This document shows, in pieces, positions 7,773 through 13,900 of a DNA stretch of 13,900 bases (its first letter is position 1; every line of letters begins with the position of its first letter). A program made the translations under genes and the position numbers. The notes beneath the pieces were generated by a model. The model ran no database searches. It was not told the origin of the DNA and worked only from the letters and a program-made list of their open reading frames with translations. This stretch comes from Bacteroidota bacterium (lineage in GTDB: Bacteria; Bacteroidota; Bacteroidia; NS11-12g; UBA955). The stretch spans positions 1 through 13,900 of the forward strand of contig RGEC01000035.1 of assembly GCA_009918425.1 (NCBI GenBank), in the 5' to 3' direction.

Positions 7773-8729
7773 ATGAAAATTATTGACCACATCCGCGGTG
7801 CAGCGGGAAAAACCCTTTTTTCCTTCGAAATTCTGCCTCCCCTAAAGGGCGCAGACATTGCCACTCTGTGGAAAGGTATAGACCCGCTCATAGAGTTTAA
7901 GCCTTCCTTCATTGATGTTACCTACCACCGCGAGGATTTCATCCTTCGCAACCGCCCCGACGGTAGTTTTGATAAGGTAAGTACACGCAAAAGACCCGGT
8001 ACGGTGGCCATCTGCGCAGCATTGCAGCACAAATACAAAATCGATGCGGTTCCACACCTGATTTGCGGTGGTTTTTCACGCGAAGACACAGAAAACGCCC
8101 TGATTGACCTGGATTTTCTGGGAATTGATAACATTCTCGCCCTGCGCGGAGATGCCCGCAAAGGCGATACCCACTTCATTCCCGAACCTGATGGTCACAA
8201 AAATGCACTGGATTTGATTCACCAGATTCGCAATATGAACGCAGGTATTTACCTCGATGAGGAGCTTACCAATGCACGCGATACGCATTTTTGTGTAGGG
8301 GCGGCCGCCTATCCGGAAAAACATATAGACGCCCCCAGCATAGAGGTAGATATGAAATACCTGAAACGCAAGGTAGAGGCAGGCGCTGAATTTCTGGTAA
8401 CCCAAATGTTCTTCGATAACCGCTACTACTTCGATTTTGTGGCAAAATGCAGAGAAAACGGCATTCAAGTACCCATTATTCCGGGTATCAAACCCTTGAG
8501 CACCGCAAAGCAAATGGAAGTGCTGCCGCGGATTTTTCACATAGAAATGCCCGAAGAACTGTGCAAAGCTACCCTTGGTGTTAGCGATGATGCCACTATC
8601 AAGCAGATTGGCACGGAATGGGCCACCATGCAGTGCAAAGAACTGATGCAGAAAGGCGCACCGGTGCTGCATTTCTACACCATGGGTAAAAGCGAACAAA
8701 CTTCAGCTATTTGCAGGGCCATTTTCTGA
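7773..8729 (+). CDS. metF: 5,10-methylenetetrahydrofolate reductase
   Basis: A 318-residue cytoplasmic flavoenzyme that reduces methylene-THF to methyl-THF, the methyl donor for methionine synthesis. Visible signatures are SFEILPP (Glu19, matching the catalytic Glu28 of E. coli MetF), ILALRGD (121-127, Asp127 matching E. coli Asp120), VGAAAYPEKH (175-184), LKRKVEAGAEFLVTQMFFD (197-215) and IIPGIKPL (235-242). Length fits the bacterial catalytic-only form, without the eukaryotic regulatory domain. The ATG lies 2 bases after the M28 stop, and its TGA overlaps the rsgA ATG (TGATG). Methionine synthase is not in this window. Confidence 0.96.
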   Translation: MKIIDHIRGAAGKTLFSFEILPPLKGADIATLWKGIDPLIEFKPSFIDVTYHREDFILRNRPDGSFDKVSTRKRPGTVAICAALQHKYKIDAVPHLICGGFSREDTENALIDLDFLGIDNILALRGDARKGDTHFIPEPDGHKNALDLIHQIRNMNAGIYLDEELTNARDTHFCVGAAAYPEKHIDAPSIEVDMKYLKRKVEAGAEFLVTQMFFDNRYYFDFVAKCRENGIQVPIIPGIKPLSTAKQMEVLPRIFHIEMPEELCKATLGVSDDATIKQIGTEWATMQCKELMQKGAPVLHFYTMGKSEQTSAICRAIF

Positions 8730-9652
8730 TGAAGGGAATCGTTGTAAAAAGCACAGGCAGCTGGTACAACGTACTCGACGAAGAAGGGAAAGCATGGAAA
8801 GCCCGTGTGAGGGGAAAGATCCGCCTACAGGAAGCCGATACCAGTAACCCCATTGCCGTGGGCGATAGGGTACAACTCATGCCCGATCCCCAATATCCCG
8901 ACACTTGCAGCATCACCGACATCGAACCCCGAACAAATTGGGTAATCCGCAAAAGCAACAAACTCAGCAGCCGCAGGCAAATTATTGCGGCCAACATCGA
9001 TGTGGCCGTAATGGTAGCCGGACTGGCAGCACCCCGCACCTCTTTTGGTTTTATAGACCGTTTTTTGGTCTGCTGTGAGGCTTTTCATATCCCTGCCATC
9101 ATATTCCTCAACAAGACCGATTTGCTGCCCGCAGAAGGCCTGGAATTGCTTGAGGAAGTGAGTAGCATTTACGGCAGTACCGGTTACAAAGTCATTACAG
9201 GTTCTGCGGCCACGGGACAGGGCGTAGCGCAACTCAAACAAGATATTGCCGGAAAAACCGTGCTGTTTGCCGGACACAGTGGCGTCGGCAAAAGTACCCT
9301 GCTAAACTGCATGTTTCCCGAGGCCGATGCCCGCGTGGGCATCATTTCCGAGGCGCACGAAAAAGGGAAACACACCACCACCTTTGCCGAAATGCACATG
9401 TTTGCCGGAAACACCGGCATCATTGATACCCCGGGCATCCGCGATTTTGGACTGGTGGATATTTTACCTAAAGAAAGCGGACAGTATTTCCCGGAATTCA
9501 GGCCCTATTTACAGCAATGCAAATTCAACGATTGCAGTCATACCAACGAACCCGAGTGTGCCATTAAACAGGCCGTAGAAGCAGGACAGATTCCCATGCC
9601 CCGTTTTTATTCATACCTGAGCATTTTGCAGGGTGAGGATGTGTTTAGTTGA
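8729..9652 (+). CDS. rsgA: Ribosome small-subunit-dependent GTPase A
   Basis: A 307-residue circularly permuted GTPase that acts in late 30S subunit maturation. An N-terminal OB-fold (about 1-80) is followed by permuted G motifs: G4 NKTD (128-131), then the P-loop GHSGVGKST (182-190), and G3 DTPG (233-236). The C-terminal zinc-binding element is CKFNDCSHTNEPEC, with Cys264, Cys269, His271 and Cys277. All key residues are present. I chose ATG 8729 because it overlaps the metF stop as TGATG and gives the usual RsgA N-terminus; an in-frame ATG at 8711 would add six residues inside metF. It is the last gene of the operon, converging on the SRP RNA gene a few bases downstream. Confidence 0.96.
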   Translation: MKGIVVKSTGSWYNVLDEEGKAWKARVRGKIRLQEADTSNPIAVGDRVQLMPDPQYPDTCSITDIEPRTNWVIRKSNKLSSRRQIIAANIDVAVMVAGLAAPRTSFGFIDRFLVCCEAFHIPAIIFLNKTDLLPAEGLELLEEVSSIYGSTGYKVITGSAATGQGVAQLKQDIAGKTVLFAGHSGVGKSTLLNCMFPEADARVGIISEAHEKGKHTTTFAEMHMFAGNTGIIDTPGIRDFGLVDILPKESGQYFPEFRPYLQQCKFNDCSHTNEPECAIKQAVEAGQIPMPRFYSYLSILQGEDVFS

Positions 9653-9655
9653 AAT

Positions 9656-9669
9656 AAAAAAAGGCGGTA
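9656..9669 (-). terminator. Intrinsic terminator of the SRP RNA
   Basis: On the minus strand the closing-helix strand TACCGCC is followed directly by seven T (9662-9656). The terminal helix of the RNA itself (GGCGGTA with TACCGCC) probably serves as the terminator stem, and the U-tract as the release site. Confidence 0.7.
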
Positions 9670-9743
9670 TCGCGCCGCTACAACCCGCTGTCCTTGCTGC
9701 CTTCCGGCCCTGGGGAATTGAACGGGGAGCTGGCCGTACCGCC
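9663..9743 (-). ncRNA. ffs: Small bacterial SRP RNA (4.5S-type)
   Basis: The minus strand carries the universal SRP domain IV core: CAGGGCCGGAAGGCAGCAAGGACAG-type sequence at about 9690-9714, with the GGAA tetraloop on a GCC/GGC stem, close to the E. coli 4.5S core. The ends pair perfectly (GGCGGTA with TACCGCC), closing an 81-nt hairpin. The RNA binds Ffh and guides ribosomes making membrane proteins to the translocon. A consensus promoter lies 4 bases upstream, and a U7 tract follows the 3' end. At 81 nt (slightly more if part of the U-tract is kept) it is shorter than E. coli 4.5S RNA (114 nt). The only copy seen in the window. It converges with rsgA, whose transcript probably runs antisense through it. 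Confidence 0.93.
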
Positions 9744-9747
9744 ACTG

Positions 9748-9777
9748 CAAAGATAGGTAAGATTTGTCCTACTCCAA
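9748..9777 (-). promoter_or_regulatory. Consensus Bacteroidota promoter for the SRP RNA gene
   Basis: On the minus strand: TTG (9777-9775), 19 bases, then TATCTTTG (9755-9748), a match to TTG-N19-TAnnTTTG. The predicted RNA 5' end at 9743 is five bases past the last G. This gives a local ruler for where transcripts start relative to the -7 element. Confidence 0.75.
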
Positions 9778-9820
9778 TCATGGGTTGGTGTATAGCTAGT
9801 GCGGATTATCTTATTACCCG

Positions 9821-9828
9821 TAAATTTG
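9821..9828 (+). promoter_or_regulatory. Bacteroidota -7 element upstream of the acyl-CoA carboxylase gene
   Basis: TAAATTTG matches TAnnTTTG and ends 7 bases before the ATG at 9836. No convincing -33 element is visible. It is divergent from the SRP RNA promoter in the same 92-bp gap (9744-9835). Confidence 0.5.
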
Positions 9829-9835
9829 CCTTCAA

Positions 9836-11488
9836 ATGGCTACAATGGATATCAACTTCAACAAAAACGAAGACCTGAACATGCAGGCCTGGGATGCGGT
9901 AAAGCAAAAGCTGGCAGTTATTCATCAGGGCGGTGGAGCCAAATCCGCAGCCAAACAAAAGGAAAAAGGCAAAATGCTGTGTCGCGAACGCATCGATTAT
10001 CTGCGCGATAAAAACTCCGAATGGATTGAAATTGGCGAGTTTGCCGGGTATGAAATGTACCCCGAACACGGCGGCTGCCCTGCCGGTGGAGTGGTGGCAG
10101 GTATTGGATTTGTGTCCGGAAGACAGTGCGTAATTGTAGCCAATGACGCCACCGTAAAAGCCGGCGCCTGGTTTCCCATCACCGGGAAAAAGAACCTGCG
10201 GGCACAGGAAATTGCCATGGAAAACCACCTGCCTATCATCTATTTGGTGGACAGCGCCGGAGTGTATCTGCCCATGCAGGACGAGATTTTTCCCGACAAA
10301 GAACATTTCGGACGCATTTTCCGCAACAATGCCATCATGAGTAGCATGGGAATTACCCAGATTGCCGCCGTAATGGGAAGCTGCGTGGCCGGTGGTGCAT
10401 ACCTGCCTATCATGAGCGACGAAGCCCTTATCGTGGATAAAACCGGCTCCATCTTTCTGGCCGGCAGCTACCTGGTAAAAGCCGCCATTGGGGAGGATGT
10501 GGACAATGAGACCCTGGGCGGCGGCACCACCCAAAGCGAAATCAGCGGGGTCATAGACGATAAGTTTCCCGATGACAAAAGCTGTCTGGAACGCATCCGC
10601 TATATCATGGACAAACTGGGCAAACCCCACGATGCCGGATTTAGCCGCGTGAAACCCGCTGCTCCAAAGGAAAATCCCAAAGACATCTGGGGTATTTTGC
10701 CTTCAGACCGCAGCAAGCCCTACAAAACCCTGGATATCATCCATCGTTTGGTAGACAACAGTGAGTTTGAACAATACAAAGAAAATTACGGCAAAACCAT
10801 CATTTGCGGCTATGCCCGTATTGACGGATGGGCCGTGGGCATTGTGGCCAACAACCGCGAACTGGCCAAGGCCAAAAAACCGGGTGGAAGCACCGAAATG
10901 CAGTTTGGCGGGGTTATCTACAGCGACAGCGCCGACAAGGCCGCCCGCTTCATCATGAACTGCAACCAAAAGAACATCCCTTTGGTTTTTTTGCAGGATG
11001 TGACCGGCTTTATGGTGGGTAGTCGCAGCGAGCAGGGCGGAATCATTAAAGATGGCGCCAAAATGGTGAATGCCATGAGCAACAGCACCGTGCCCAAGTT
11101 TACCATCATCATTGGTAACAGCTATGGTGCAGGCAACTACGCCATGTGTGGCAAAGCCTACGATCCACGCCTGATTGTGGCATGGCCATCGGCAAAAATT
11201 GCGGTCATGGGTGGCGAACAGGCTGCCAAAGTGCTACTGCAGATTGAAGAAATGAGCCTAAAGGCCAAAGGAGAAGAAATTACCCCAGATGCCAAAAAAG
11301 CCCTGCTGGATAAAATCACACAGCGCTATGAAAACCAGACTACGCCATATTATGCCGCATCACGACTGTGGGTAGATGCCATCATCGATCCCCTGCAAAC
11401 CCGTACCTGGGTAAGTATGGGCATACAGGCGGCAATAATTGACATGATAAGCTGGATGATAATTTCTTTCTCTTCCGGTTTGCTTTGA
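9836..11488 (+). CDS. Acyl-CoA carboxylase carboxyltransferase (beta) subunit, C-terminus replaced
   Basis: A 550-codon frame, most like methylcrotonyl-CoA/acyl-CoA carboxylase beta subunits. It transfers carboxyl from carboxybiotin to an acyl-CoA. Evidence is the N-terminal KMLCRERIDYL region, DSAGVYLPMQ (about 139-148), FPDKEHFGRIF, GSCVAGGAYLP, and the C-lobe GNSYGAGNYAMCGKAYDPRLIVAWP and AVMGGEQAAKVL, all close to MCC beta. A biotin-carboxylase (alpha) subunit would be its partner; none is in the window. Oddity: homology runs through YAASRLWVDAIIDP...MGIQAA, ending at Ala533 (11434). The final 17 residues are the antisense of a RhuM-Fic gene and replace the 12-20 conserved terminal residues expected. 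The gene is therefore 3'-truncated by a junction, and activity is uncertain. ATG 9845 is an alternative start. Family confidence is high, exact substrate moderate. Confidence 0.9.
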   Translation: MATMDINFNKNEDLNMQAWDAVKQKLAVIHQGGGAKSAAKQKEKGKMLCRERIDYLRDKNSEWIEIGEFAGYEMYPEHGGCPAGGVVAGIGFVSGRQCVIVANDATVKAGAWFPITGKKNLRAQEIAMENHLPIIYLVDSAGVYLPMQDEIFPDKEHFGRIFRNNAIMSSMGITQIAAVMGSCVAGGAYLPIMSDEALIVDKTGSIFLAGSYLVKAAIGEDVDNETLGGGTTQSEISGVIDDKFPDDKSCLERIRYIMDKLGKPHDAGFSRVKPAAPKENPKDIWGILPSDRSKPYKTLDIIHRLVDNSEFEQYKENYGKTIICGYARIDGWAVGIVANNRELAKAKKPGGSTEMQFGGVIYSDSADKAARFIMNCNQKNIPLVFLQDVTGFMVGSRSEQGGIIKDGAKMVNAMSNSTVPKFTIIIGNSYGAGNYAMCGKAYDPRLIVAWPSAKIAVMGGEQAAKVLLQIEEMSLKAKGEEITPDAKKALLDKITQRYENQTTPYYAASRLWVDAIIDPLQTRTWVSMGIQAAIIDMISWMIISFSSGLL

Positions 11489-12399
11489 GCTACCAAAAGT
11501 GCAATGGCTGTTAATCCGTTATCATTTATTTTTAGTTCTCCGTTCCTTTTAAAACGGTGCTTGTTTTTTTCCAAAAACCAAATGAATAGAAAGGCTCCAA
11601 TACGTTTATTCCCATCAGTAAATGAATGATTTTTAATTACAAAATAGAGCAGGTTTGCCGCCTGTTCTTCTATACTTGGATAAAGGTATTGTCCATCAAA
11701 GGTTTGAACAATACTTTGCAAAGAACTTTTGAAACTCGCATCTTTTTCGTTGCCAAATAGTTGGGTAGCTTCTTTTTTAGCCATAAGCTGCTTTTTAAGT
11801 TCTGTTATGGCTGCTTTAGCTTCGTCGTATTGAATTTCATAGGTGATGTTTTCAGAAAGCTTACCCGTCTGCACCGTATGGCTGTCATATTGGTTAAGCA
11901 ATACAAAACTCTTGGTGTAGCTGCTCAAAATTTCAAGCAGTCCTTTGGCTTCCTGCAATTGGAGGATTTCGGTTTTACTTGATTGTTCTATGAGTTGAAC
12001 CATCTTCCCAAGTTCATCCAGCCTTTTTTGGTTGACAGAGAAACCTTCGGTGATATGCTGTTTTAGCGTCTGTGTGGCCCACTGGCGGAATTTTGTTCCT
12101 TTAACACTATTGATTCGGTAGCCTACAGATATGATTATTTCCAAATTGTAATAATCCACACGTCTTTTAACTTCCCTGCCGGCTTCCATTTGAACCAGTT
12201 CCATTTTGGAACTAGTTGCTTCCCTATCCAGTTCTTGGTCTTTATAAATATTCAGAATATGTTTGCTAATGGCCTGTGGGTTTACATCAAAAATCTCTGC
12301 CATTTGCATCCTATTTGCCCAAATAGTATGGGTGTAAATGTCACCTTTCAACTCAAGAGAACCATTAGGCGTTTGATATATCACGACTTCTTTCATCAT
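11350..12399 (-). CDS. RhuM-Fic family protein with read-through C-terminal tail
   Basis: A 349-codon frame. The N-terminal part has a helix-turn-helix-like stretch (about 27-58) and the RhuM hallmark VDYYNLEIIISVGYRIN...FRQWA (81-108). A linker rich in Lys/Glu/Gln (about 120-215) follows. The C-terminal Fic/Doc domain has the motif HSFTDGNKR (258-266) and a conserved tail ending near KEIIIQLIMSII (311-322). Fic/Doc enzymes modify proteins by AMPylation or phosphorylation; NKR instead of NGR resembles Doc. RhuM-Fic proteins are frequent in accessory and defence regions; the molecular role is not settled. From about residue 323 the frame continues for 27 residues as antisense of the carboxylase gene, so its natural stop seems lost. 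Codons are AT-rich compared with both neighbours. The upstream region lacks TAnnTTTG. No antitoxin is evident next to it. Confidence 0.88.
   Translation of the reverse strand: MMKEVVIYQTPNGSLELKGDIYTHTIWANRMQMAEIFDVNPQAISKHILNIYKDQELDREATSSKMELVQMEAGREVKRRVDYYNLEIIISVGYRINSVKGTKFRQWATQTLKQHITEGFSVNQKRLDELGKMVQLIEQSSKTEILQLQEAKGLLEILSSYTKSFVLLNQYDSHTVQTGKLSENITYEIQYDEAKAAITELKKQLMAKKEATQLFGNEKDASFKSSLQSIVQTFDGQYLYPSIEEQAANLLYFVIKNHSFTDGNKRIGAFLFIWFLEKNKHRFKRNGELKINDNGLTAIALLVAQSKPEEKEIIIQLIMSIIAACMPILTQVRVCRGSMMASTHSRDAA
11434..11440. other. Junction between carboxylase and RhuM-Fic sequence
   Basis: Plus-strand homology to carboxylase beta subunits ends at about 11434, and minus-strand homology to RhuM-Fic proteins ends at about 11438-11442. 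Base composition shifts from mixed to AT-rich at the same place. Neither gene has its natural 3' end. This is a recombination or insertion breakpoint, or an assembly join; the sequence alone cannot separate these. Confidence 0.7.
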
Positions 12400-12751
12400 T
12401 CGTTAATAATTATATTTTCGCAATAGGCACTATGGTACTCAACATTAATTCTTTTTTCTGTATTACTTTAATAAGTTCTATTATTACCGTCTGTGCTTCT
12501 CGTGTTTATTTTTTAGAGCAAACTGGATCCTAAATATTATTACAACCAATTTCTCCTTGTTAAATTTTTTAGCGATCGATTATCTACAAATATATGCTAG
12601 GAGGTCATTTTGTGTACACTATTCAGCAATTAAGGTTTATCGGGCCTTATGAAATACAGATCAACTGCCTTTTCACTGATATGTAAGCTGCCAAGTCTGA
12701 TTGGTCTTGGCCAACCCTTCAATGTAGACAAGCTGAATTCCTGAACCAATC

Positions 12752-12772
12752 AGTTTGTTGTTTGAACAAACT
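12752..12772. promoter_or_regulatory. Inverted repeat overlapping the pirin promoter
   Basis: AGTTTGTT and AACAAACT form perfect 8-bp arms around a 5-base centre (GTTTG). The repeat covers the -33 element and the spacer of the pirin promoter, the usual place for a repressor operator. No T-run terminator follows in a useful position. Regulatory role is inferred from position. Confidence 0.45.
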
Positions 12773-12785
12773 TTTTGTAAATTTG
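12754..12785 (+). promoter_or_regulatory. Consensus Bacteroidota promoter of the pirin gene
   Basis: TTTG (12754-12757), 20 bases, then TAAATTTG (12778-12785) match the TTTG / TAnnTTTG consensus. The ATG at 12796 follows after 10 bases. Both elements match fully. Confidence 0.7.
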
Positions 12786-12795
12786 TTATATCATT

Positions 12796-13900
12796 ATGGC
12801 TGACAAAGAACCCCGCAGAAGCTTTCTGGCCCGGCTGGGGCTGGGTGTAGCAGGCACTGCTGCCTTACCTTTGTTGGGGTTGGCCAAAGCTTTTAAAAAA
12901 GAAGAAAAAGTGAGTAATCCTATCAAACGCACCATGGAGTTAGGTTTTCAGTGGGAAACCCTGGATCCTTTTTTATTTTGTGTACACCACGAAGATTATT
13001 TTCCCAATGGCAATGAATACATGGGTCCTGCAACCGAATTGCTGAAGGGCCGCTCTATTGGCGATGATTTTATCATCAAAGATGGGTGGCGCATGTACCA
13101 TGGCGATACTGTGCCCGGTTTTCCGGGCCACCCCCACCGCGGTTTTGAAACCGTTACAGTGGTGCGCCGTGGCATGGTAGATCATGCCGATTCTCTCGGC
13201 GCTGCAGGCCGCTACGGCGATGGCGATGTGCAGTGGATGACCGCAGGCAAAGGGGTGCAGCACTCCGAAATGTTTCCCCTCATCCACCAGGATAAGGACA
13301 ATACCATGGAGCTGTTTCAGATATGGCTGAACCTGCCTAAAAAGGACAAAATGGTGGAGCCCCATTTCAAAATGCTTTGGAACCATACCATTCCGCGCCA
13401 CAGCGAAACCGATGCCGACAGACTGAAAACCGAGGTTGAAGTAATTGCCGGAAAACTACACGACAAAACGGCCCCCGCACCTCCGCCCGATTCCTGGGCT
13501 GCACCGGCCGAAAACCAGGTTGCCATCTGGAACATTGCCATGGATGCCAACGCTACATTCCGCCTGCCTGCTGCCGGCCCGAGCATCAACCGCATGCTGT
13601 ATTTCTACGAGGGCGAATCCCTATCCCTTTCCGGTTATACCCTCAACGCCTATCATGGCGCTGAAGTGGACGCATCCGTGGATCTTGAATTAAAAAACGG
13701 TCCCAAAAACGCCAAAATACTGGTATTGCAGGGCAAGCCCATCAGCGAGCCGGTGATTCAGTATGGCCCGTTTGTGATGAATACCAAAGAAGAAATTTAC
13801 CAGGCCTTCCAGGATTACCACCAGACACAGTTTGGGGGCTGGCCCTGGCCCAAAACCGGACAGGTGCACGACCGAAGCAAAGGGCGCTTTGCCCGCCATG
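12796..13900 (+). CDS. Pirin family protein with twin-arginine signal, 3' end outside window
   Basis: 368 complete codons are present; the stop lies beyond the right edge. The N-terminus is a twin-arginine signal: PRRSFLARL (Arg7-Arg8), a hydrophobic stretch rich in Gly/Ala/Leu (about 14-30), and an AKA cleavage-like site (30-32). The pirin N-domain has all four expected metal ligands in GHPHRGFETVT (His112, His114) and GKGVQHSEM (His156, Glu158). The C-domain follows, ending in the typical GPFVMNTKEEIYQAFQDY region. Characterised pirins are intracellular: human PIR is a nuclear cofactor, and some bacterial ones are quercetin dioxygenases. Export of a metal-loaded pirin by Tat is consistent with the signal but unproven. 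It has its own promoter with an operator-like repeat. Function in this organism is unknown. Confidence 0.92.
   Translation, partial: MADKEPRRSFLARLGLGVAGTAALPLLGLAKAFKKEEKVSNPIKRTMELGFQWETLDPFLFCVHHEDYFPNGNEYMGPATELLKGRSIGDDFIIKDGWRMYHGDTVPGFPGHPHRGFETVTVVRRGMVDHADSLGAAGRYGDGDVQWMTAGKGVQHSEMFPLIHQDKDNTMELFQIWLNLPKKDKMVEPHFKMLWNHTIPRHSETDADRLKTEVEVIAGKLHDKTAPAPPPDSWAAPAENQVAIWNIAMDANATFRLPAAGPSINRMLYFYEGESLSLSGYTLNAYHGAEVDASVDLELKNGPKNAKILVLQGKPISEPVIQYGPFVMNTKEEIYQAFQDYHQTQFGGWPWPKTGQVHDRSKGRFARH

Larger units (their letters stand above)
12400..12795. other. AT-rich 396-bp intergenic region without a supported gene
   Basis: No open frame with convincing homology is seen. A minus-strand TATAAT (12414-12409) lies 9 bases before the RhuM-Fic ATG, with a TTGAGT 22 bases further up, a poor sigma-70-like fit. 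The lost carboxylase C-terminus does not reappear here. An AGGAGG at 12599-12604 precedes a GTG-started 24-codon frame. A minus-strand frame without a start ends at 12673. Both are judged fortuitous. The right part holds the pirin promoter and an inverted repeat. The right boundary of the AT-rich segment falls somewhere in this stretch. Confidence 0.6.

Noticed and set aside
8076..8699. 207-codon minus-strand frame
   Set aside because: Antisense to metF, which is clearly real; the translation shows no family features.
9806..10630. 274-codon minus-strand frame
   Set aside because: Antisense shadow of the carboxylase gene; low-complexity His/Phe/Gly-rich translation with no domain.
11350..12399. 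RhuM-Fic gene as half of a toxin-antitoxin pair
   Set aside because: No adjacent small antitoxin gene or antitoxin motif is visible on either side.
11432..12425. GCAATA at both ends of the AT-rich segment (11432-11437 and 12420-12425) as a target-site duplication
   Set aside because: Six bases can match by chance, the bases after the right copy do not restore a carboxylase C-terminus, and the right copy lies only about 20 bases upstream of the RhuM-Fic start.
12599..12686. AGGAGG plus GTG-started 24-codon frame
   Set aside because: Too short, no homology recognised, and Shine-Dalgarno use is otherwise absent in this window.
12673..12800. Minus-strand open frame ending at 12673 as a gene remnant
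   Set aside because: No start codon is found, it runs antisense into the pirin start, and the translated peptide is not recognised.
1..13900. CRISPR arrays, tRNA, rRNA, insertion sequences
   Set aside because: No repeated spacer structure, tRNA-like cloverleaf, rRNA segment or transposase was recognised by reading.

Overview
The window most likely comes from the chromosome of a member of the Bacteroidota, probably of the Chitinophagales/Sphingobacteriales type. The evidence is several TAnnTTTG promoter elements just upstream of gene starts, the near absence of Shine-Dalgarno sequences, and the family character of the proteins. The lineage is inferred; no marker gene here fixes it.

Layout. 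(1) Positions 1-3477, minus strand: an AT-rich three-gene cassette, read right to left. It has a membrane-anchored SGNH protein, an MBOAT O-acyltransferase, and a secreted SGNH hydrolase cut by the left window edge. Each stop overlaps the next start by one base (TAATG). This looks like an extracytoplasmic O-acylation (and possibly deacylation) system with an unknown acceptor. (2) A 138-bp divergent promoter region with a 14-bp palindrome. (3) Positions 3616-9652, plus strand: a tight five-gene operon with an S41 C-terminal processing protease, a TauE/SafE permease, a secreted M28 peptidase with PA and PDZ domains, MetF and RsgA. (4) Positions 9656-9777, minus strand: a compact SRP RNA gene (ffs) with a near-perfect Bacteroidota promoter and a U-tract terminator, convergent with rsgA. 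(5) Positions 9836-11488, plus strand: an acyl-CoA carboxylase carboxyltransferase (beta) subunit whose last residues are replaced. (6) Positions 11350-12399, minus strand: an AT-rich RhuM-Fic gene that meets the carboxylase tail-to-tail. Protein homology on the two strands stops at the same few bases, about 11434-11440. That marks a recombination, insertion or assembly junction. (7) A 396-bp AT-rich gap, then a pirin-family protein with a twin-arginine signal (12796 to the window end).

How it works together. The plus-strand operon mixes envelope proteolysis (S41, M28), a permease, one-carbon metabolism (MetF) and ribosome maturation (RsgA); such mixed operons need not share one function. The SRP RNA supports co-translational membrane targeting. 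The most interesting items are the SGNH-MBOAT-SGNH cassette, the junction that damages the carboxylase 3' end, the apparently Tat-exported pirin, and a shared promoter geometry predicting leaderless or near-leaderless mRNAs. I found no clearly new multi-gene system beyond these.
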